Origin: Hydractinia symbiolongicarpus
Taxonomy: Eukaryota > Cnidaria > Hydrozoa > Anthoathecata > Hydractiniidae
DNA length: 64,000 nt
Direction of reading: 5' to 3'
Assembly (NCBI RefSeq): GCF_029227915.1
Contig: NC_079876.1
Location: 11,284,001-11,348,000 of the forward strand
A program made the position numbers and the translations under genes. Shown one piece after another: positions 50,101 to 62,032 of this stretch. Every line of letters begins with the position of its first letter. Positions within the stretch are counted from its first letter, which is position 1. The notes beneath the pieces were generated by a model. The model saw only the letters and a program-made list of their open reading frames with translations. It was not told the DNA's origin and did not search any database.

Positions 50101-53100
50101 TATTTGCACGCCCAGAACTGTAGAGGGTACAGAATAATTCAGGCATTCATACCTGATTTTTTCTGTACCCCCTATGGCGTTGCCAGATATTGTACGCCTA
50201 GAACTGTAGGGGGGTACAGAATAATTCAGGCATTAATACCTGATTTTTTCTGTACCCCCTATGACGTTGCCAGACATTTGCACGCCTAGAACTGTAGGGG
50301 GGTACAGAATAATTCCGGCATCCATACCTGATTTTTTCTGTACCCCCCATGGTAAACCCAGATATTTGCATGCCCAGAACTGTAGGGGGTACAGGTTAAT
50401 TCAGGCATTCATACCTGATTTTTTCTGTACCCCCTATGGCGTTGCCAGATATTGTACGCCTAGAACTGTAGGGGGGTACAGAATAATTCAGGCATTAATA
50501 CTTGATTTTTTCTGTACCCCTTATGGCGTTACCAGATGTTTGTACGCCCAGCACTGTAGGGGGTACAGAATAATTCAGGCATCCATACCTGATTTTTTCT
50601 GTAGCCCCCATGGCGTACCCGGACATTTGCACGCCCAGAACTGTAGGGGGTACAGATTAATTCAGGCATTCATACCTGATTTTTTCTGTACCCCCTATGG
50701 CGTTGCCAGATATTGTACGCCTAGAACTGTAGGGGGGTACAGAATAATTCAGGCATTAATACTTGATTTTTTCTGTACCCCTTATGGCGTTACCAGATGT
50801 TTGTACGCCCAGCACTGTAGGGGGTACAGAATAATTCAGGCATTCATACGTGATTTTTTTTGTACCCCCTATGGCGTTGCCAGATGTTTGTACGACCAGC
50901 ACTGTAGGGGGGTACAGAATAATTCAGGCATCCATACCTGATTTTTTCTGTACCCCCTATGACGTTGCCAGATATTTGCACGCCCAGAACTTTAGGGGGT
51001 ACAGAATAATTCAGGCATTCATACCTGATTTTTTCTGTACCCCCTATGGCGTTGCCAGATATTGTACGCCTAGAACTGTAGGGGGGTACAGAATAATTCA
51101 GGCATTAATACCTGATTTTTTCTGTACCCCCTATGGCGTTGCCAGATATTTATACGCCCAAAACAGTAGGGGGGTACAGGATAATTCAGGCATCCATACC
51201 TGATTTTTTCTGTACCCTCTATGGCGTTGCCAGATATTTGCACGCCCAGAACTGTAGGGGGGTACAGAATAATTCAGGCATTCATACCTGATTTTTTCTG
51301 TACCCCCTGTGGCGTTGCCAGATATTGTACGCCTAGAACTGTAGGGGGGTACAGAATAATTCAGGCATCCATACCTGATTTTTTCTGTACCCCCCATGGC
51401 GTACCCAGATATTTGTACGCCCAGAACTGTAGGGGGGTACAGAATAATTCAGGCATTAATACCTGATTTTTTCTGTACCCCCTATGACGTTGCCAGACAT
51501 TTATACGCCCAAAACAGTAGGGGGGTACAGAAAAATTCAGGTATCCATACCTGATTTTTTCTGTACCCTCTATGGCGTTGCCAGATATTTGCACGCCCAG
51601 AACTGTAGGGGGGTACAGAATAATTCAGGCATTCATACCTGATTTTTTTTGTACCCCCTGTGGCGTTGCCAGATCTTTGCACGCCCAGAACTGTAGGGGT
51701 ACAGAATAATTCAGGCATTCATACCTGATTTTTTCTGTACCCCCTATGGCGTTGCCAGATATGGTACGCCTAGAACTGTAGGGGGGTACAGAATAATTCA
51801 GGTATTAATACCTGATTTTTTCTGTACCCCCTATGGCGTTGCCAGATATTTATACGCCCAAAACAGTAGGGGGGTACAGGATAATTCAGGCATCCATACC
51901 TGATTTTTTCTGTACCCTCTATGGCGTTGCCATATATTTGCACGCCGAGAACTGTAGGGGGTACAGAATAATTCAGGCATTCATACCTGTTTTTTTCTGT
52001 ACCCCCTATGGCGTTGCCAGATATTGTACGCCTAGAACTGTAGGGGGGTACAGAATAATTCAGGCATTAATACCTGATTTTTTCTGTACCCCCTATGGCG
52101 TTGCCAGATATTTATACGCCCAAAACAGTAGGGGGGTACAGGATATTTCAGGCATCCATACCTGATTTTTTCTGTACCCTCTATGGCGCTGCCAGATATT
52201 TGCACGCCCAGAACTGTAGGGGGGTACAGAATAATTCAACCATTCATACCTGATTTTTTCTGTACCCCCTGTGGCGTTGCCAGATATTGTACGCCTAGAA
52301 CTGTAGGGGGGTACAGAATAATTCAGGCATCCATACCTGATTTTTTCTGTACCCCCCATGGCGTACCCAGATATTTGTACGCCCAGAACTGTAGGGGGGT
52401 ACAGAATAATTCAGGCATCCATACCTGATTTTTTCTGTACCCCCTTCGCCGTTGCCAGATACTTCTACGCCAAGAACTGTAAGGGTGTACAGATAATTCA
52501 GGCATCCATACCTGATTTTTTCTGTAGCCCCCATGGCGTACCCGGATATTTGTACGCCCAGGACTGTGGGGGGGGGGGTACAGAATAATTCAGGCATCCA
52601 TACCTGATTTTTTCTGTACCCCCTATGGGGTTGCCATATATTTGCACGCCCAGAACTGTAGGGGGTACAGAATAATTCAGGCATTCATACCTGATTTTTT
52701 CTGTACCCCCTATGGCGTTGCCAGATATTGTACGCCTAGAACTGTAGGGGGGTACAGAATAATTCAGGCATTAATACCTGATTTTTTCTGTACCCCCTAT
52801 GACGTTGCCAGACATTTGAACGCCTAGAACTGTAGGTGGGTACAGAATAATTCCGGCATCCATACCTGATTTTTTCTGTACCCCCCATGGCGTACCCAGA
52901 TATTTGCACGCCCAGAACTGTAGGGGGTACAGATTAATTCAGGCATTCATAGCTGATTTTTTCTGTACCCCCTATGGCGTTGCCAGATATTGTACGCCTA
53001 GAACTGTAAGGGGGTACAGAATAATTCAGGCATTAATACCTGATTTTTTCTGTACCCCTTATGGCGTTACCAGATGTTTGTACGCCCAGCACTGTAGGGG

Positions 53101-56100
53101 GTACAGAATAATTCAGGCATTCATACGTGATTTTTTTTGTACCCCCTATGGCGTTGCCAGATGTTTGTACGACCAGCACTGTAGGGGGGTACAGAATAAT
53201 TCAGGCATCCATACCTGATTTTTTCTGTACCCCCTATGACGTTGCCAGATATTTGCACGCCCAGAACTGTAGGGGGTACAGAATAATTCAGGCATTCATA
53301 CCTGATTTTTTCTGTACCCCCTATGGCGTTGCCAGATATTGTACGCCTAGAACTGTAGGGGGGTACAGAATAATTCAGGCATTAATACCTGATTTTTTCT
53401 GTACGCCCTATGGCGTTGCCAGATATTTATACGCCCAAAACAGTAGGGGGGTACAGGATAATTCAGGCATCCATACCTGATTTTTTCTGTACCCTCTATG
53501 GCGTTGCCAGATATTTGCACGCCCAGAACTGTAGGGGGGTACAAAATAATTCAGGCATTCATACCTGATTTTTTCTGTACCCCCTGTGGCGTTGCCAGAT
53601 ATTGTACGCCTAGAACTGTAGGGGGGTACAGAATAATTCAGGCATCCATACCTGATTTTTTCTGTACCCCCCATGGCGTACCCAGATATTTGTACGCCCA
53701 GAACTGTAGGGGGGTACAGAATAATTCAGGCATCCATACCTGATTTTTTCTGTTCCCCCTTCGCCGTTGCCAGATACTTCTACGCCAAGAACTGTAAGGG
53801 TGTACGGAATAATTCAGGCATCCATACCTGATTTTTTCTGTAGCCCCCATGGCGTACCCGGATATTTGTACGCCCAGAACTGTGGGGGGGGGGGGGGGGG
53901 TACAGAATAATTCAGGCATCCATACCTGATTTTTTCTGTACCCCCTATGGGGTTGCCATATATTTGCACGCCCAGAACTGTAGGGGGTACAGAATAATTC
54001 AGGCATTCATACCTGATTTTTTCTGTACCCCCTATGGCGTTGCCAGATATTGTACGCCTAGAACTGTAGGGGGGTACAGAATAATTCAGGCATTAATACC
54101 TGATTTTTTCTGTACCCCTTATGGCGTTACCAGATGTTTGTACGCCAAGCACTGTAGGGGGTACAGAATAATTCAGGCATTCATACGTGATTTTTTTGTA
54201 CCCCCTATGGCGTTGGCGGATGTTTGTACGACCAGCACTGTAGGGGGGTACAGAATAATTCAGGCATCCATACCTGATTTTTTCTGTACCCCCTATGACG
54301 TTGCCAGATATTTGCACGCCCAGAACTGTAGGGGGTACAGAATAATTCAGGCATTCATACCTGATTTTTTCTGTACCCCCTATGGCGTTGCCAGATATTG
54401 TACGCCTAGAACTGTAGGGGGGTACAGAATAATTCAGGCATTAATACCTGATTTTTTCTGTACCCCCTATGGCGTTGCCAGATATTTATACGCTCAAAAC
54501 AGTAGGGGGGTACAGGATAATTCAGGCATCCAAACCTGATTTTTTCTGTACCCTCTATGGCGTTGCCAGATATTTGCACGCCCAGAACTGAAGGGGGGTA
54601 CAGAATAATTCAGGCATTCATACCTGATTTTTTCTGTACCCCTGTGGCGTTGCCAGATATTGTACGCCTAGAACTGTAGGGGGGTACAGAATAATTCAGG
54701 CATCCATACCTGATTTCTTCTGTACCCCCCATGGCGTACCCAGACATTTATACGCCCAAAACTGTAGGGGGGTACAGAAAAATTCAGGCATCCATACCTG
54801 ATTTTTTCTGTACCCTCTATGGCGTTGCCAGATATTTACACGCCCAGAACTGTAGGGGGGTACAGAATAATTCAGGCATTCATACCTGATTTTTTCTATA
54901 CCCCCTGTGGCGTTGCCAGATATTTGCACGCCCAGAACTGTAGGGGGTACAGAATAATTCAGGCATTCATACCTGATTTTTTCTGTACCCCCTATGGCGT
55001 TGCCAGATATCGTACGCCTAGAACTGTAGGGGGGTACAGAATAATTCAGGTATTAATACCTGATTTTTTCTGTACTCCCTATGGCGTTGCCAGATATTTA
55101 TACGCCCAAAACAGTAGGGGGGTACAGAATAATTCAGGCATTCATACCTGATTTTTTCTGTACCCCCTATGGCGTTGCCAGATATTGTACGCCTAGAACT
55201 GTAGGGGGGTACAGAATAATTCAGGCATTAATACCTGATTTTTTCTGTACCCCCTATGGCGTTGCCAGATATTTATACGCCCAAAACAGTAGGGGGGTAC
55301 AGGATAATTCAGGCATCCATACCTGATTTTTTCTGTACCCTCTATGGCGTTGCCAGATATTTGCACGCCCAGAACTGTAGGGGGGTACAGAATAATTCAG
55401 GCATTCATACCTGATTTTTTCTGTACCCCCTGTGGCGTTGCCAGATATTGTACGCCTAGAACTGTAGGGGGGTACAGAATAATTCCGGCATCCATACCTG
55501 ATTTTTTCTGTACCCCCCATGGCGTACCCAGATATTTGAACACCCAGAACTGTAGGGGGTACAGATTAATTCAGTCATTCATACCTGATTTTTTCTGTAC
55601 CCCCTATGGGGTTGCCAGATATTGTACGCCTAGAACTGTAGGGGGGTACAGAATAATTCAGGCATTAATACTTGATTTTTTCTGTACCCCTTATGGCGTT
55701 GCCAGATGTTTGTACGACCAGCACTGTAGGGGGGTACAGAATAATTCAGGCATCCATACCTGATTTTTTCTGTACCCCCTATGACGTTGCCAGATATTTG
55801 CACGCCCAGAACTGTAGGGGTACAGAATAATTCAGGCATTCATACCTGATTTTTTCTGTACCCTCTGTGGCGTTGCCAGATATTGTACGCCTAGAACTGT
55901 AGGGGGGTACAGAATAATTCAGGCATCCATACCTGATTTTTTCTGTACCCCCCATGGCGTACCCAGATATTTGTACGCCCAGAACTGTAGGGGGTACAGA
56001 ATAATTCAGGCATCCATACCTGATTTTTTCTGTACCCCCTTCGCCGTTGCCAGATACTTCTACGCCAAGAACTGTAAGGGTGTACAGAATAATTCAGGCA

Positions 56101-59100
56101 TCCATACCTGATTTTTTCTGTAGCCCCCATGGCGTACCCGGACATTTGTACGCCCAGAACTGTGGGGGGGGGGGGGGGGACAGAATAATTCAGGCATCCA
56201 TACCTGATTTTTTCTGTACCCCCTATGGGGTTGCCATTTATTTGCACGCCCAGAACTGTAGGGGGTACAGAATAATTCAGGCATTCATACCTGATTTTTT
56301 CCCTACCCCCTATGGCGTTGCCAGATATTGTACGCCTAAAACTGTAGGGGGGTACAGAATAATTCAGGCATTAATACCTGATTTTTTCTGTACCCCCTAT
56401 GTCGTTGCCAGACATTTGCACGCCTAGAACTGTAGGGGGGTACAGAATAATTCCGGCATCCATACCTGATTTTTTCTGTACCCCCCATGGCGTACCCAGA
56501 TATTTGCACGCCCAGAACTGTAGGGGGTACAGGTTAATTCAGGCATTCATACCTGATTTTTTCTGTACCCCCTATGGCGTTGCCAGATATTGTACGCCTA
56601 GAACTGTAGGGGGGTACAGAATAATTCAGGCATTATTACTTGATTTTTTCTGTACCCCTTATGGCGTTACCAGATGTTTGTACGCCCAGCAATGTAGGGG
56701 GTACAGAATAATTCAGGCATCCATACCTGATTTTTTCTGTAGCCCCCATGGCGTACCCGGACATTTGCACGCCCAGAACTGTAGGGGGTACAGATTAATT
56801 CAGGCATTCATACCTGATTTTTTCTGTACCCCCTATGGCGTTGCCAGATATTGTACGCCTAGAACTGTAGGGGGGTACAGAATAATTCAGGCATTAATAC
56901 TTGATTTTTTCTGTACCCCTTATGGCGTTACCAGATGTTTGTACGCCCAGCACTGTAGGGGGTACAGAATAATTCAGGCATTCATACGTGATTTTTTTTG
57001 TACCCCTTATGGCGTTGCCAGATGTTTGTACGACCAGCACTGTAGGGGGGTACAGAATAATTCAGGCATCCATACCTGATTTTTTCTGTACCCCCTATGA
57101 CGTTGCCAGATATTTGCACGCCCAGAACTGTAGGGGGTACAGAATAATTCAGGCATTCATACCTGATTTTTTCTGTACCCCCTATGGCGTTGCCAGATAT
57201 TGTACGCCTAGAACTGTAGGGGGGTACAGAATGATTCAGGCATTAATACCTGATTTTTTCTGTACCCCCTATGGCGTTGCCAGATATTTATACGCCCAAA
57301 ACAGTAGGGGGGTACAGGATAATTCAGGCATCCATACCTGATTTTTTCTGTACCCTCTATGGCGTTGCCAGATATTTGCACGCCCAGAACTGTAGGGGGG
57401 TACAGAATAATTCAGGCATTCATACCTGATTTTTTCTGTACCCCCTCTGGCGTTGCCAGATATTGTACGCCTAGAACTGTAGGGGGGTACAGAATAATTC
57501 AGGCATCCATACCTGATTTTTTCTGTACCCCCCATGGCGTACCCAAATATTTGTACGCCCAGAACTGTAGGGGGGGTACAGAATAATTCAGGCATCCATA
57601 CCTGATTTTTTCTGTACCCCCTTCGCCGTTGCCAGATACTTCTACGCCAAGAACTGTAAGGGTGTACAGAATAATTCAGGCATCCATACCTGATTTTTTC
57701 TGTAGCCCCCATGGCGTACCCGGATATTTGTACGCCCAGAACTGTGGGGGGGGGGGGTACAGAATAATTCAGGCATCCATACCTGATTTTTTCTGTACCC
57801 CCTATGGGGTTGCCATATATTTGCACGCCCAGAACTGTAGGGGGTACAGAATAATTCAGGCATTCATACCTGATTTTTTCTGTACCCCCTATGGCGTTGC
57901 CAGATATTGTACGCCTAGAACTGTAGGGGGGTACAGAATAATTCAGGCATTAATACCTGATTTTTTCTGTACCCCCTATGACGTTGCCAGACATTTATAC
58001 GCCCAAAACAGTAGGGGGGTACAGAAAAATTCAGGTATCCATACCTGATTTTTTCTGTACCCTCTATGGCGTTGCCAGATATTTGCACGCCCAGAACTGT
58101 AGGGGGGTACAGAATAATTCAGGCATTCATACCTGATTTTTTCTGTACCCCCTGTGGCGTTGCCAGATCTTTGCACGCCCAGAACTGTAGGGGTACAGAA
58201 TAATTCAGGCATTCATAACTGATTTTTTCTGTACCCCCTATGGCGTTGCCAGATATCGTACGCCTAGAACTGTAGGGGGGTACAGAATAATTCAGGTATT
58301 AATACCTGATTTTTTCTGTACCCCCTATGGCGTTGCCAGATATTTATACGCCCAAAACAGTAGGGGGGTACAGGATAATTAAGGCATCCATACCTGATTT
58401 TTTCTGTACCCTCTATGGCGTTGCCAGATATTTGCACGCCCAGAACTGTAGGGGGTACAGAATAATTCAGGCATTCATACCTGATTTTTTCTGTACCCCC
58501 TATGGCGTTGCCAGATATTGTACGCCTAGAACTGTAGGGGGGTACAGAATAATTCAGGCATTAATACCTGATTTTTTCTGTACCCCTTATGGGGTTGCCA
58601 TATATTTGCACGCCCAGAACTGTAGGGGGTACAGAATAATTCAGGCATTCATACCTGATTTTTTCTGTACCCCCTATGGCGTTGCCAGATATTGTACGCC
58701 TAGAACTGTAGGGGGGTACAGAATAATTCAGGCATTAATACCTGATTTTTTCTGTACCCCCTATGACGTTGCCAGACATTTATACGCCCAAAACAGTAGG
58801 GGGGTACAGAAAAATTCAGGTATCCATACCTGTACCCCCTGTGGCGTTGCCAGATCTTTGCACGCCCAGAACTGTAGGGGTACAGAATAATTCAGGCATT
58901 CATAACTGATTTTTTCTGTACCCCCTATGGCGTTGCCAGATATCGTACGCTTAGAACTGTAGGGGGGTACAGAATAATTCAGGTATTAATACCTGATTTT
59001 TTCTGTACCCCCTATGGCGTTGCCAGATATTTATACGCCCAAAACGGTAGGGGGGTACAGGATAATTCAGGCATCCATACCTGATTTTTTCTGTACCCTC

Positions 59101-62032
59101 TATGGCGTTGCCAGATATTTGCACGCCCAGAACTGTAGGGGGTACAGAATAATTCAGGCATTCATACCTGATTTTTTCTGTACCCCCTATGGCGTTGCCA
59201 GATATTGTACGCCTAGAACTGTAGGGGGGTACAGAATAATTCAGGCATTAATACCTGATTTTTTCTGTACCCCCTATGGCGTTGCCAGATATTTATACGC
59301 CCAAAACAGTAGGGGGGTACAGGATATTTCAGGCATCCATACCTGATTTTTTCTGTACCCTCTATGGCGTTGCCAGATAATTGCACGCCCAGAACTGTAG
59401 GGGGGTACAGAATAATTCAAGCATTCATACCTGATTTTTTCTGTACCCCCTGTGGCGTTGCCAGATATTGTACGCCTAGAACTGTAGGGGGGTACAGAAT
59501 AATTCAGGCATCCATACCTGATTTTTTCTGTACCCCCCATGGCGTACCCAGATATTTGTACGCCCAGAACTGTAGGGGGGTACAGAATAATTCAGGCATC
59601 CATACCTGATTTTTTCTGTATCCCCTTCGCCGTTGCCAGATACTTCTACGCCAAGAACTGTAAGGGTGTACAGAATAATTCAGGCATCCATACCTGATTT
59701 TTTCTGTAGCCCCCATGGCGTACCCGGATATTTGTACGCCCAGGACTGTGGGGGGGGGGGGTACAGAATAATTCAGGCATCCATACCTGATTTTTTCTGT
59801 ACCCCCTATGGGGTTGCCATATATTTGCACGCCCAGAACTGTAGGGGGTACAGAATAATAGATTTTTTCTGTACCCCCTGTGGCGTTGCCAGATATTGTA
59901 CGCCTAGAACTGTAGGGGGGTACAGAATAATTCAGGCATCCATACCTGATTTTTTCTGTACCCCCCATGGCGTACCCAGATATTTGTACGCCCAGAACTG
60001 TAGGGGGGTACAGAATAATTCAGGCATCCATACCTGATTTTTTCTGTACCCCCTTCGCCGTTGCCAGATACTTCTACGCCAAGAACTGTAAGGGTGTACA
60101 GAATAATTCAGGCATCCATACCTGATTTTTTCTGTAGCCCCCATGGCGTACCCGGATATTTGTACGCCCAGGACTGTGGGGGGGGGGGGGGTACAGAATA
60201 ATTCAGGCATCCATACCTGATTTTTTCTGTACCCCCTATGGGGTTGCCATATATTTGCACGCCCAGAACTGTAGGGGGTACAGAATAATTCAGGCATTCA
60301 TACCTGATTTTTTCTGTACCCCCTATGGCGTTGCCAGATATTGTACGCCTAGAACTGTAGGGGGGTACAGAATAATTCAGGCATTAATACCTGATTTTTT
60401 CTGTACCCCCTATGACGTTGCCAGACATTTGCACGCCTAGAACTGTAGGGGGGTACAGAATAATTCCAGCATCCATACCTGATTTTTTCTGTACCCCCCA
60501 TGGCGTACCCAGATATTTGCACGCCCAGAACTGTAGGGGGTACAGAATAATTCAGGCATTCATACCTGATTTTTTCTGTACCCCCTATGGCGTTGCCAGA
60601 TATTGTACGCCTAGAACTGTAGGGGGGTACAGAATAATTCAGGCATTAATACCTGATTTTTTCTGTACCCCCTATGACGTTGCCAGACATTTATACGCCC
60701 AAAACAGTAGGGGGGTACAGAAAAATTCAGGTATCCATACCTGATTTTTTCTGTACCCTCTATGGCGTTGCCAGATATTTGCACGCCCAGAACTGTAGGG
60801 GGGTACAGAATAATTCAGGCATTCATACCTGATTTTTTCTGTACCCCCTGTGGCGTTGCCAGATCTTTGCACGCCCAGAACTGTAGGGGTACAGAATAAT
60901 TCAGGCATTCATAACTGATTTTTTCTGTACCCCCTATGGCGTTGCCAGATATCGTACGCCTAGAACTGTAGGGGGGTACAGAATAATTCAGGTATTAATA
61001 CCTGATTTTTTCTGTACCCCCTATGGCGTTGCCAGATATTTATACGCCCAAAACAGTAGGGGGGTACAGGATAATTAAGGCATCCATACCTGATTTTTTC
61101 TGTACCCTCTATGGCGTTGCCAGATATTTGCACGCCCAGAACTGTAGGGGGTACAGAATAATTCAGGCATTCATACCTGATTTTTTCTGTACCCCCTATG
61201 GCGTTGCCAGATATTGTACGCCTAGAACTGTAGGGGGGTACAGAATAATTCAGGCATTAATACCTGATTTTTTCTGTACCCCCTATGGGGTTGCCATATA
61301 TTTGCACGCCCAGAACTGTAGGGGGGTACAGAATAATTCAGGCATCCATACCTGATTTTTTCTGTACCCCCCATGGCGTACCCAGATATTTGTACGCCCA
61401 GAACTGTAGGGGGGTACAGAATAATTCAGGCATCCATACCTGATTTTTTCTGTATCCCCTTCGCCGTTGCCAGATACTTCTACGCCAAGAACTGTAAGGG
61501 TGTACAGAATAATTCAGGCATCCATACCTGATTTTTTCTGTAGCCCCCATGGCGTACCCGGATATTTGTACGCCCAGGACTGTGGGGGGGGGGGGGGGGG
61601 TACAGAATAATTCAGGCATCCATACCTGATTTTTTCTGTACCCCCTATGGGGTTGCCATATATTTGCACGCCCAGAACTGTAGGGGGTACAGAATAATAG
61701 ATTTTTTCTGTACCCCCTGTGGCGTTGCCAGATATTGTACGCCTAGAACTGTAGGGGGGTACAGAATAATTCAGGCATCCATACCTGATTTTTTCTGTAC
61801 CCCCCATGGCGTACCCAGATATTTGTACGCCCAGAACTGTAGGGGGGTACAGAATAATTCAGGCATCCATACCTGATTTTTTCTGTACCCCCTTCGCCGT
61901 TGCCAGATACTTCTACGCCAAGAACTGTAAGGGTGTACAGAATAATTCAGGCATCCATACCTGATTTTTTCTGTAGCCCCCATGGCGTACCCGGATATTT
62001 GTACGCCCAGGACTGTGGGGGGGGGGGGGGGG
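46090..62032 (+). repeat. Eleven poly-G tracts in one monomer variant
   Basis: The GTAGCCCCCATGG-type monomer carries an uninterrupted G run at 46090 (15), 48542 (12), 50031 (10), 52568 (11), 53884 (17), 56164 (16), 57746 (12), 59750 (12), 60178 (14), 61584 (17) and 62017 (16); lengths in G are in brackets. Other monomers have only 3-7 G at this place. Lengths differ even between otherwise near-identical blocks. Confidence 0.92.
57976..59638. repeat. Higher-order block 2, repeated at 62338-64000
   Basis: Variant order and unit boundaries recur 4362 bp to the right up to the window edge, including an unusual short junction (CATACCTGTACCCCCTG, near 58825 and 63187). The left part also recurs 2696 bp to the right (about 60672-61300), giving three copies. 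Confidence 0.85.
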
